The position numbers were made by a program, and so were the translations under genes. This document shows positions 1-6,923 of a DNA stretch of 18,314 nucleotides, piece by piece. Within the stretch, counting starts at the first letter, position 1. The number at the start of each line of letters is the position of its first letter. The stretch lies in NCBI GenBank assembly GCA_046313675.1, contig JBKBXU010000047.1, positions 1 to 18,314 on the forward strand, in the 5' to 3' direction. Source of the stretch: JBKBXU01 sp046313675. GTDB lineage: Bacteria; Bacteroidota; Bacteroidia; Cytophagales; Cytophagaceae. Under the pieces are notes generated by a model that worked only from the letters and a program-made list of their open reading frames with translations, made no database searches and had not been told where the DNA came from.

Positions 1-1379
1 AGGGACTTTTGCATCGAGCCCATGGTCGATAAGGTAAGTTTCTTTAATTCCTGCGTGTAGCTATTGAGATTTTCTATTAAATCCTCAGGACTATCTATCG
101 TTTCCTGAAACAGAAATGGAATTTTATGTTCTTTTTCTTTATAGGTATACCTGATGGTATCTACAATATTCAATCCTTCTATTCCATTTTTATAGTAAAT
201 ATTCCTATATCTAAAATCAAAATACCCATTTGTGATTTTATCCAACACCTGATCAATTATCTCTATTTTACTATAAATGTGTTCAATTATTTTGTAATCA
301 CGGTATAAGGTATCGGAATTATTCTTCCTAAGAATAACATTGGGTTTTTTGATAAATACATCAACCTCATTCTTAAAGTTTTTGACGTCGGCAAGAAGTA
401 TTTGGGTAAGAGAATCAACATCATCCGGATAAACATACTGAAAACGTCTTGTGAGCTTAGTAATAGATTTTGGATGTTTGGATCCTGAACGAATGTTATG
501 TATGGAATCAAACGTATGAAATGAACTTTCCAGTAATTCATTTCCATAAGCCTGCTCGGAGACTTTTCTGTTGTTTAATGGATAACCTAAATTAAATTTC
601 ACACCAAACCCATCCTCAGATATTTTATAATTAAGGGTTTCTCCAATGGAGGATAATTTTTGCAGTTGTGCAATTACATCTTCATAAATAATTTTCAAAA
701 AAGTTTCGCCGGACCGGAGATCTTTTTTTTCTAATTCTACAAGAAAACCATTGTTATAATTTCTTATCTCAAGGACTTCATGTTCATTTTTGGTATATTT
801 TAATTCTATTATCCCGTCGAAAAAACCTTCATTGTTTGTTTTACCTTTGATGGTTTTGCCTTCACTTTCGAAATAAAATCCACCCATCAGTGTATCATTC
901 GTATAATTAGCTATAGCAATCTGGTTATTACTTAAGTAGCGACCATTTTTAAGTTCTTTTCTGCTAAGTTGTGCTCTACCATCAAAATTTCCGTTCTTGT
1001 AGTTAATAAGATATTCATCTTCAACACCGGTTAAATTGTAGGATGTGGCTACATTATAGCCCCGTTTTATGGAAAGTTCATCAAGCGAATACATGAAGAA
1101 TTGATATTTCCAGGCTCCCTGGCTTTGGTCGGAATGGTATTTTCCGCTAATGTTTAGCTCCCTCAGACGAATTGCATCATTCTCAATATTTTTAAGAAGT
1201 AAAGAAGAGAATGAATAGTTTCCATCTTTAATGGTATCATTAACTGCCTGAACGTAATATTTTTCTTTTCCAATAAAACCACCAATTAAGGTGTCTGCCG
1301 TAATCACCTTGTGCTGTTGTGCCTGACTATTTGTGGATAGAATCAGCACAACAATACAACATACTAGTATTATTCTCAT
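1..1379 (-). CDS. Large exported MORN-like/helical protein, 3' end beyond the window (partial)
   Basis: Reading down from the ATG at 1379, the frame stays open for 459 codons to base 1, so the gene is incomplete and its C-terminus lies outside the window. The product begins with a signal peptide (hydrophobic residues 3-15, probable cleavage after SQA at about 20) and no lipobox cysteine, so it should be exported to the periplasm or outer membrane. Residues about 45-230 are rich in beta strand and carry degenerate MORN/YwqK-like elements, such as YKNGNFDG at 127-134. Residues about 230-459 look mostly helical. The start overlaps the stop of the upstream barrel gene as ATGA, implying translational coupling. 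It appears paralogous to the 651-residue protein at 2361-4316: DT(I/L)xxGx(F/Y), (Y/F)KNG and DTIRxTY fall at residues 48, 127 and 407 here, against 50, 125 and 411 there. I recognise no enzymatic motif, and the function is unknown. Confidence 0.85.
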   Translation of the reverse strand, partial: MRIILVCCIVVLILSTNSQAQQHKVITADTLIGGFIGKEKYYVQAVNDTIKDGNYSFSSLLLKNIENDAIRLRELNISGKYHSDQSQGAWKYQFFMYSLDELSIKRGYNVATSYNLTGVEDEYLINYKNGNFDGRAQLSRKELKNGRYLSNNQIAIANYTNDTLMGGFYFESEGKTIKGKTNNEGFFDGIIELKYTKNEHEVLEIRNYNNGFLVELEKKDLRSGETFLKIIYEDVIAQLQKLSSIGETLNYKISEDGFGVKFNLGYPLNNRKVSEQAYGNELLESSFHTFDSIHNIRSGSKHPKSITKLTRRFQYVYPDDVDSLTQILLADVKNFKNEVDVFIKKPNVILRKNNSDTLYRDYKIIEHIYSKIEIIDQVLDKITNGYFDFRYRNIYYKNGIEGLNIVDTIRYTYKEKEHKIPFLFQETIDSPEDLIENLNSYTQELKKLTLSTMGSMQKS

Positions 1380-2056
1380 AATTTTCTGCTGTTTAGGCTT
1401 CTAAACAAGAAATACCCTATTTCGAAGTTGAATGAGTTAAGCATCCCCTGATCTTTCCTGTCGATTTTAATAAATCCTGAATAAGACCTTAAACGAAAAA
1501 GGACGTTTCTATATTCTGCACTAAGTCCGAATGTCCATCCAAAATCTATTCTGTGAAAATCATCTACATTGTAATTGAAAAGTTGAGGGTTTGCAGTAAG
1601 TAGTCCGTAATTTCCTGATGCTTGAGAGTTTAGCCTGACACCTACTAAGGCTCCTATCAACAAACGCAGATCCAGATTTCGTAGCACAGGCAATTCCCAT
1701 GCGGTAGAAACAGGTATATCAAGGTATAAATTATTGAATCGGGTAGGGTTATGCCTGGAGTAGGAGAAATTTCTTTGAGATATATTTAATCCGCTACTTA
1801 AAAATGATTTTCCGCCTAAAGGTAAATATTGTTCAACACCAAAAACATAGCCGGGGGAATAGCCGAGTTCTCTAAAATTGTTGCTGTAATAAACACTTGA
1901 AGTGGCTATACCACCCAAAATATAGGTGTCATCCAGAAAGAATGATAACTTTGATTTTTCTAGTGCCGAGAATTTTAACGTATCAGGTTCCTGATCTTGG
2001 GCATAGGATAAGGCGGCAACCAGAAAAAGTAAGAGGGTGAATTTAATTCTCTTCAT
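1376..2056 (-). CDS. Outer-membrane beta-barrel protein, PorT-like
   Basis: A 226-residue secreted protein. The signal peptide is MKRIKFTLLLFLVAALSYAQ, with probable cleavage after A19. The mature part is made of alternating aromatic/polar strands with turns typical of small Bacteroidota outer-membrane barrels, for example YLDIPVSTAWELP at about residue 111 and a final strand ending near the C-terminus (FEIGYFLF). The YLDIPV-type strand is common in PorT-like (PF13568-type) proteins; this is a family resemblance, not proof of the PorT role in type IX secretion. It is the first gene of a minus-strand unit. Its TGA overlaps the ATG of the next gene by four bases, so the barrel and the large exported protein are probably made together. 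A TTTG-N20-CAATTTTG promoter lies about 60 bases upstream. Confidence 0.8.
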   Translation of the reverse strand: MKRIKFTLLLFLVAALSYAQDQEPDTLKFSALEKSKLSFFLDDTYILGGIATSSVYYSNNFRELGYSPGYVFGVEQYLPLGGKSFLSSGLNISQRNFSYSRHNPTRFNNLYLDIPVSTAWELPVLRNLDLRLLIGALVGVRLNSQASGNYGLLTANPQLFNYNVDDFHRIDFGWTFGLSAEYRNVLFRLRSYSGFIKIDRKDQGMLNSFNFEIGYFLFRSLNSRKL

Positions 2057-2119
2057 TATTTAATAAAGTATTTTCCCTTGCTATGCAGATGAGCTACACA
2101 ACAAACGAGATTTAGAATG

Positions 2120-2151
2120 CAAAATTGAACATTTTTGGATAAAATCTCAAA
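2120..2151 (-). promoter_or_regulatory. Probable Bacteroidota promoter for the leftward barrel unit
   Basis: On the minus strand, TTTG (2151-2148) is followed after 20 bases by CAATTTTG (2127-2120). The second box matches the TAnnTTTG -7 consensus except for its first base. The spacing falls in the 17-23 base range reported for Bacteroidota sigma factors. The predicted transcript would have a leader of roughly 55-60 bases. Confidence 0.4.
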
Positions 2152-2224
2152 TTATTCTTGTTGGTTCGTCGTTAATTTTTATAGAGGGGCTAAATATTGA
2201 GAGAAATATTGATTGCGGTCCCTT

Positions 2225-2242
2225 ACTAAAAACGTGTTTAGT
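2225..2242. repeat. 18-base near-perfect palindrome, possible operator
   Basis: ACTAAAAAC is followed directly by GTGTTTAGT. These are nine-base half-sites with one mismatched pair. The palindrome sits roughly in the middle of the divergent intergenic region, about 75-95 bases from each predicted promoter. This suits a dimeric regulator, but no regulator gene is visible in the window. Confidence 0.4.
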
Positions 2243-2306
2243 GATAAAGAAATGTAAAGACACTTAATTCCTTGGTAATCCTTCCGAGGGATTATTTTGT
2301 AAAATA

Positions 2307-2339
2307 TTGTTGATTCCCTTAGTATAATAAGTAACTTTG
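2307..2339 (+). promoter_or_regulatory. Probable Bacteroidota promoter for the rightward unit
   Basis: TTGTTG (2307-2312) is followed by TAACTTTG (2332-2339), a full match to TAnnTTTG. The gap from the second TTG is 19 bases. The ATG of the 651-residue gene lies 22 bases after the -7 box, preceded by a purine-rich stretch (AAAGAAAGAG). Confidence 0.6.
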
Positions 2340-2360
2340 TCGTGAAAAAAGAAAGAGATT

Positions 2361-4316
2361 ATGTTTAAACATAAAATATATTATTTGCTTTTTTTAATTT
2401 TTAGTTTTCAATTTTCCTATGGGCAGAATATAGAGGTCTACGATAGCCTTGTAGCTGTGCATGGCAATATTTATCAAGCTTATTTTAACTTTTATGTTGA
2501 AGATGGTGATACTTTATATCATGGACCATTTGCTCTGACAAAACAAATAGAAGAAGATTCCGACAAACATGACTTTCACTTTTCTGCCATCAATGGGCGT
2601 TTTGTAAATAATAAAGCAGAAGGTCATTGGGCTATACGGAAAGGCTACTTTACCCCTGCAGCAAAGGGTGTTTTTAAAGATTATTCATATGCCTTTAAAA
2701 TTAGTGGGACTGAGTTTATTGCAAAGGGAGACTTTAAAAATGGTAAAAAAAATTCTTTATGGTCAATTTATGAGTGGAAAATCACCAATTCTTCTATAAA
2801 AGATACCTTGTTTTCAGCAGAATTGCCTTTTAAGGATGACAATATAATTGGGGAGTTTAAACTGTTTCATGATGGTGAATATTTAGAAGGTTTTATTGAT
2901 GATGATCAATTTACAGAGGATAAATGGTCTTTTTATATTACCGATAAAGATGGCAATAAAGTTTTGATAAAGGAATGGATTTTTTTGCAAAACAAACTGG
3001 TTAAGAAGATTTTGTATGATAAAGGGGATGTTCTTACAATTGAAATAAGACAACCTGGTGGCGAGGAAATGGTCATGGAGGAATTAACATTAAATGAAAA
3101 TTATCTTAATATAATAGATCTGAAAGCTTTCATAAACCATCGTGAATTTTATAATAAATATAAAGGCCAATTGAAGGTCAGGGATTTATTTTTTATGATG
3201 ATGAAAAAATTTCATGAAGTTGATTCCAGGTTTGTTCCCATCACTAATAATAAGCTATCGCCTGAAATTAAGGTGAAAATTGAAAAGTTTCCACTGCAGG
3301 AATCAGAGATTTCTTTATTAAATAATGTAAAAATTAACACGTATAAAGCAGACAGTATATTAAAGGCTATAAAAAAAGATCCACAGATCAACCTTGCCTG
3401 CATATCTATCGAAAAAGTTGCATTTTACACGTCAATTTTGAATGCTATTTATGAACAGTATTTAGCGCCTAATAAAATGATCATAGAGCAATATAAAAAT
3501 GGCAATATTGCATATGTAAACAGAAATAAGTTTGTCCAAAACACTATAAATGTAAATGAAAGTTTTGATTTTCTGCAGGTTTTCAATAAAGATACCATTC
3601 GGAAGACGTACACATACTCAAATTTAGAAATAGATTCTAAGGATGAGCCGCTTCAACAATTTATGTCTTTATCCAAAGACATTTTAACAGAAATTAATCA
3701 ACTTAAAGACAGCCTTAATATTTATGTACAGGAAGTCAAGGACGAAAAAAGGCTGATAGAAATGCAAGCCGCGCTTTATAAAAAATATGAAGAGGTAAAA
3801 AAACTCAACGATTCCTTGATAACCCCGCAACATGATAAAATAGCCGAGTTTAATGTCAAAGAAGTATTGGATGGCTTCATAACAAAGTTGATAAAAGACT
3901 ACTCCAGTCTTCAAACAATAGGAGAAAAAATGAATCATATAGCGCCTACTTTAAAATGTTTTAATAAAGTGGAGGATCTCCTTGAAAATATGGAAAATGC
4001 TCCTGAAAACACCTATAGAGTACGAGATGCCTATACCAGGAAGGTTTTTAATCCTTATACGCTATCCTATATGGAGGAGAAGGTAAAAAGACCAATTTAT
4101 AGAGCCTTTACACAGGTTTTATTACCAGGGATTTTTGAAAATTTAAAAAACCTGGATTGTAATAATATTGAAGGGTATAGCAAGAACTTTACTATACTAT
4201 TTGAAGAAATGATTAATATCCGGGCACAAGAAACAAGGAAGGAAGAGAAAAAGCTTAAGAGAACCAAGGATGCTATTAAAGCAGCGGAAGTTTTGAATTT
4301 TGATCTTAAGTTCTAA
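2361..4316 (+). CDS. Large exported protein with MORN-like repeats and helical C-terminal half
   Basis: A 651-residue secreted protein. The signal peptide spans residues 1-21 (hydrophobic core YYLLFLIFSF, cleavage near SYG-Q). Residues about 45-230 contain degenerate MORN/YwqK-like strands, such as GDFKNGKKNSLW at 123-134 and GEFKLFHDGEYLEGF at 164-178. Residues about 245-640 are predominantly charged helices, with coiled-coil-like stretches around 435-490. The C-terminus is a Lys/Glu-rich helix. It looks like a paralogue of the partial minus-strand protein at 1-1379: three motifs are colinear within four residues of each other. It is the first gene of the rightward unit, and a barrel gene follows 13 bases after its stop. 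It is strongly AT-rich (15 G+C in bases 2461-2520). The function is unknown; a periplasmic structural or scaffolding role beside a barrel is my inference. Confidence 0.85.
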   Translation: MFKHKIYYLLFLIFSFQFSYGQNIEVYDSLVAVHGNIYQAYFNFYVEDGDTLYHGPFALTKQIEEDSDKHDFHFSAINGRFVNNKAEGHWAIRKGYFTPAAKGVFKDYSYAFKISGTEFIAKGDFKNGKKNSLWSIYEWKITNSSIKDTLFSAELPFKDDNIIGEFKLFHDGEYLEGFIDDDQFTEDKWSFYITDKDGNKVLIKEWIFLQNKLVKKILYDKGDVLTIEIRQPGGEEMVMEELTLNENYLNIIDLKAFINHREFYNKYKGQLKVRDLFFMMMKKFHEVDSRFVPITNNKLSPEIKVKIEKFPLQESEISLLNNVKINTYKADSILKAIKKDPQINLACISIEKVAFYTSILNAIYEQYLAPNKMIIEQYKNGNIAYVNRNKFVQNTINVNESFDFLQVFNKDTIRKTYTYSNLEIDSKDEPLQQFMSLSKDILTEINQLKDSLNIYVQEVKDEKRLIEMQAALYKKYEEVKKLNDSLITPQHDKIAEFNVKEVLDGFITKLIKDYSSLQTIGEKMNHIAPTLKCFNKVEDLLENMENAPENTYRVRDAYTRKVFNPYTLSYMEEKVKRPIYRAFTQVLLPGIFENLKNLDCNNIEGYSKNFTILFEEMINIRAQETRKEEKKLKRTKDAIKAAEVLNFDLKF

Positions 4317-4329
4317 TTATATTGATTTT

Positions 4330-5136
4330 ATGAAATACCCTTTTGTATTATTTTTTATCATTGCAGTGTTTTGCTCCCCTTCTACATTATTAGCTCAGGA
4401 AAGAGAAAGAACAATGGATGCTATGGGATCTAATTTGTGGTTAGGATCATATAACAGCTTTCGACTTTCAGAAAGATTGTTTTGGCGGGCTGAAATGCAC
4501 TATAGAAGGGGGGGGCATGATGGGACTCCCTTTGTGGGAAGAATGTCGCAAATCTATAACAGACATGCATTTGATTACCTGGTAACAAAGAATTTTACAG
4601 TTTCTTACGGAGGTGTTTTAAGGCTCGATTTTACACCGGATCCGGGTAATCCTGAATTTAATCAGGTAGTGCCTGAACCTAGGTTTTGGCATGAATATTT
4701 GTTTATGATGCCTTTTTCACGATTTCAAATCTATCATCGAGTCAGACTTGAACACAGGTGGAGTAAATCAAATCGACTTAATGATGATTGGATTTTTCGA
4801 AATCGTTGGCGTTATAAGTTTTTTATGAAAATTCCGTTGAATAATACGCGTCTGGTGCCCGGAACAATTTACTTCAATCCTGATGTTGAAATTATTTTAC
4901 AAACAGGAAAAAGGGTTGTTGCCAGTCACATTGAAGACTTAAGGATATATCCATCTATTGCATACATTAGCAGTCCAAGGGTAACCTATACTGCCGGTAT
5001 GATGTATACAACTGGTCAGCGTTTAAACAATCCAACGTTATACAGACAGAGGTGGGTTATGCGTATAAATGCTTATGTAAACCTTGATTTCAGGAAAGTA
5101 GAGAAAAAAATTCCAGCGGTTAGGCTGTTGGATTAA
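4330..5136 (+). CDS. Outer-membrane protein, DUF2490-like beta-barrel
   Basis: From the ATG at 4330 this is a 268-residue exported protein with signal peptide MKYPFVLFFIIAVFCSPSTL and cleavage near LLA-Q (residue 22). The open frame extends upstream only through a TTG at 4300 inside the preceding gene. The ATG is preferred because the signal peptide then starts at residue 1. The mature part resembles DUF2490 (PF10677-type) barrels: a LYNSFRLSERLFWRAE-like first strand (here YNSFRLSERL), FWHEYLFM, then YHRVRLEHRW at about residue 138 and the IFRNRWRYKF strand at about 156. Dense Arg/Tyr/Trp strands continue to the C-terminus. The gene begins 13 bases after the 651-residue exported protein, so the two are probably cotranscribed. 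The DUF2490 function is unknown. Confidence 0.78.
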   Translation: MKYPFVLFFIIAVFCSPSTLLAQERERTMDAMGSNLWLGSYNSFRLSERLFWRAEMHYRRGGHDGTPFVGRMSQIYNRHAFDYLVTKNFTVSYGGVLRLDFTPDPGNPEFNQVVPEPRFWHEYLFMMPFSRFQIYHRVRLEHRWSKSNRLNDDWIFRNRWRYKFFMKIPLNNTRLVPGTIYFNPDVEIILQTGKRVVASHIEDLRIYPSIAYISSPRVTYTAGMMYTTGQRLNNPTLYRQRWVMRINAYVNLDFRKVEKKIPAVRLLD

Positions 5137-5156
5137 AACATAGTTGAATAAATTTG
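5128..5156 (+). promoter_or_regulatory. Possible internal promoter before the MORN-repeat gene
   Basis: TTG (5128-5130), 18 bases, then TAAATTTG (5149-5156), a full match to TAnnTTTG. It overlaps the end of the barrel gene. Transcription would start about 10 bases before the MORN gene ATG, giving a very short leader. The MORN gene could therefore be expressed separately from the two genes upstream. Confidence 0.35.
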
Positions 5157-5172
5157 TATAAAAATTGAATTA

Positions 5173-6078
5173 ATGAGTACTCCAAAACAAACATCTATTA
5201 AATTCTTTACCTCATTATTGTTGATAGCTTTTTTTACTTCCTTAGGTTTTTGCTATAAGTATTATAAAACCAATAAAAATCTTGAAGAAAGTAATTTAAG
5301 CAATAAGGAAAACATTCTAAACTTGCAAAGTAAATTGGATTCGGTTGTTTTAAAATCAATCGCTGATGAACTATTTATTAATGGATATTATGATTCAGCC
5401 ATGCAAGCTTACAAAAAAATGCCTCAGGGAGAACATGAAAGTAGCTTCTTAGCGGATAGACGTCGCATTATGGATAATATGAACGGGTTTCGTAATTCGC
5501 TTAATTCGAAGGTAAAAAATGCAGAAATTAAGGCTAAGGAAGGCCAAAATATGTATGGGCTACAGTTGGCATCTCTTCGATTGCAATACGAGCGAACGAA
5601 TGATTCTCTTAAAACAACTTACAATAAAAAGTTGCAGGCCCTGGAAAATAAGATTATAGAAAAAGAAAAAGAGTTATCTAATGCGCCTACGCCTAAATTA
5701 GGGCGACTTACGTTTTACAATTCTAATGGCACTAAAATTTCGTATTTTGGGGAATATTACAGAGGAAAAGCCAACGGCCAGGGGGTAGGAAGCCATTCTA
5801 CAGGTAGTGTATACGATGGAGAATGGAAAGATAATAAAAAACATGGCACAGGAACATATAAATGGAGGGAAGGGGAAATATATGAAGGCGAATTTGTAAA
5901 CGATCGAAGAGAAGGAAAAGGAACCTATTTTTGGCCAAATGGCAATAGATACGAAGGCCAGTGGAAAGCTGATGTCAGGGATGGCGAAGGAACTCTTTAC
6001 GATAAGGATAACAAAGTTTTACTAAAGGGCTTATGGAAGAATGATGAGCTCGCAAATAAAACTACTGCTAATCAATAG
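5173..6078 (+). CDS. Membrane-anchored coiled-coil protein with C-terminal MORN repeats
   Basis: A 301-residue protein. Residues about 11-29 form a single membrane segment or uncleaved signal anchor (FFTSLLLIAFFTSLGF). Residues 33-62 and 111-170 are charged helices with coiled-coil character, and residues 63-82 resemble a lone TPR helix pair (ADELFINGYYDSAMQAYKKM). Four MORN repeats follow, starting at about 192, 214, 237 and 260, with the pattern Y(x)GE(W/F)KxxxxxGxG(T)Y, for example YDGEWKDNKKHGTGTY. MORN repeats are beta-hairpins that often bind lipid or protein partners. In Bacteroidota such proteins are common but rarely characterised. The gene lies 36 bases after the DUF2490-like gene and is probably in the same unit, with a possible own promoter. 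The topology suggests the MORN sheet lies in the periplasm, which is an inference. Confidence 0.82.
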   Translation: MSTPKQTSIKFFTSLLLIAFFTSLGFCYKYYKTNKNLEESNLSNKENILNLQSKLDSVVLKSIADELFINGYYDSAMQAYKKMPQGEHESSFLADRRRIMDNMNGFRNSLNSKVKNAEIKAKEGQNMYGLQLASLRLQYERTNDSLKTTYNKKLQALENKIIEKEKELSNAPTPKLGRLTFYNSNGTKISYFGEYYRGKANGQGVGSHSTGSVYDGEWKDNKKHGTGTYKWREGEIYEGEFVNDRREGKGTYFWPNGNRYEGQWKADVRDGEGTLYDKDNKVLLKGLWKNDELANKTTANQ

Positions 6079-6123
6079 AGATGAACAGCGAAGTTTATAA
6101 TTCCTGGTAGGTTGATTGTTATA

Positions 6124-6738
6124 CTATTTAATTACATAACCTAAATAAAACTGAACAACCCTGTTGGACAACAACTGATTTTGATTCTGGATGGTAAACT
6201 CTCCTATAAGATTTTGAAGAGGAACAAAGGCATGACTATATCTTAATCCTAAAAACATGTCTTCTTTAATAAAATATTCCGCTCCAATTAGTAAGGAATA
6301 ATCAAATCGTGCTATATCGCTTCCTATAGAGCGTGTTTCATTCCCTGTAGTTGTTGGAAATTTATAGGTTCCTGCTAGCAGAACACTTGGCTGAATTCCT
6401 AAATTTATCGATAAGTTTCTATTAATTTCAATTCCAAACATAATTGGCAGATCAAAATAGTAGAGACTAAAATTATCAGGTTGGCTTCTATTCCAATTCC
6501 AGGCACCTTTTTGAGTAGCCAAAAACTCTGCTTTAAAAAATAATTGTTCCCCCCCGGCAAGTTTGGCAAAAGCGCCTGCTTGAAGTCCAGGCTTTATATT
6601 CCAACTTCCGTGGTTTGATAGTGTAGTAAATGTCGTGCCTCCTTTAATTCCATAGCTATGCGTATTCTGAGCGAAAGCTTGTTGCATGGCAAAGAAGAAA
6701 AATACTAAAATTGATTGTATAAGAATCGATCTTTTCAT
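6124..6738 (-). CDS. Outer-membrane beta-barrel protein, PorT family
   Basis: A 204-residue exported protein with a clear signal peptide (MKRSILIQSILVFFFFAMQQ, cleavage after AFA at residue 23). The mature part has the small-barrel pattern of PF13568-type proteins: YGIKGGTTFTTL at about residue 29, FFKAEFLATQKGAW in the middle, YYFDLPIMFGIEI (the typical Y-x-(D/E)-(I/L)-P strand), a YSLLIGAEYF strand, and a terminal strand VVQFYLGYVIK. It converges with the MORN gene, 45 bases away, and I see no strong terminator in that gap. The -7-like box TAATTTTG lies only four bases before the ATG, so the message may be leaderless. No ligand or partner can be inferred. Confidence 0.82.
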   Translation of the reverse strand: MKRSILIQSILVFFFFAMQQAFAQNTHSYGIKGGTTFTTLSNHGSWNIKPGLQAGAFAKLAGGEQLFFKAEFLATQKGAWNWNRSQPDNFSLYYFDLPIMFGIEINRNLSINLGIQPSVLLAGTYKFPTTTGNETRSIGSDIARFDYSLLIGAEYFIKEDMFLGLRYSHAFVPLQNLIGEFTIQNQNQLLSNRVVQFYLGYVIK

Positions 6739-6742
6739 GTCG

Positions 6743-6750
6743 CAAAATTA
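6743..6750 (-). promoter_or_regulatory. TAATTTTG -7 box immediately before the barrel gene
   Basis: On the minus strand TAATTTTG fully matches TAnnTTTG and ends four bases before the ATG at 6738. Transcription would begin at or within a few bases of the start codon. No convincing TTG lies 17-23 bases upstream, so the promoter is incomplete. Confidence 0.35.
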
Positions 6751-6766
6751 AGCTTTTTATAGGGCT

Positions 6767-6889
6767 TTAAAAATTGTATTTATATTTATATTTACCCAAA
6801 CGCTTCCATACTTGTTCCTGGCAATCGCTATTTTTCTTGGATAGTTTAATGGTATGCATTGCCATCATATCAGAGGGCGTGCATCCCAT
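6767..6889 (-). CDS. Possible 40-residue small protein downstream of accC
   Basis: A short frame opens with ATG at 6889 and encodes 40 residues (starts MGCTPSDMMAMHTIKLSKKN, ends KYKYKYNF, then TAA). It lies 34 bases after the accC stop on the same strand and ends before the next minus-strand gene. An AAGG lies directly against the ATG, too close for a normal ribosome binding site. I do not recognise the product. Its composition, rich in Lys, Met and Tyr with two Cys, is compatible with a real small basic protein or with chance. Confidence 0.25.
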   Translation of the reverse strand: MGCTPSDMMAMHTIKLSKKNSDCQEQVWKRLGKYKYKYNF

Positions 6890-6923
6890 CCTTAAGCCAC
6901 CAATAGTACTATTATTTATTAAC

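Larger units (their letters stand above)
2057..2360. promoter_or_regulatory. Divergent intergenic control region
   Basis: These 304 non-coding bases separate the two divergent envelope gene sets. I find no open frame of useful length. The region holds a probable promoter toward each side (2120-2151 minus, 2307-2339 plus), an 18-base near-palindrome at 2225-2242, and a short inverted repeat at 2276-2294 (TAATCC, seven bases, GGATTA) just upstream of the rightward promoter. A shared regulator acting on both sides is possible but is inferred only from this layout. Confidence 0.6.

Noticed and set aside
287..547. Minus-strand 86-residue frame inside the first 1.4 kb
   Set aside because: It is an out-of-frame shadow of the 459-codon partial gene read from 1379, which has a signal peptide and a paralogue.
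4300..4329. Upstream TTG start for the DUF2490-like protein
   Set aside because: It lies inside the previous gene and would put ten polar residues before a clean signal peptide that starts at the ATG at 4330.
6079..6123. Terminator between the MORN gene and the convergent barrel gene
   Set aside because: Only a six-base AATCAA/TTGATT match with a loop of tens of bases is present, which is too weak to call.
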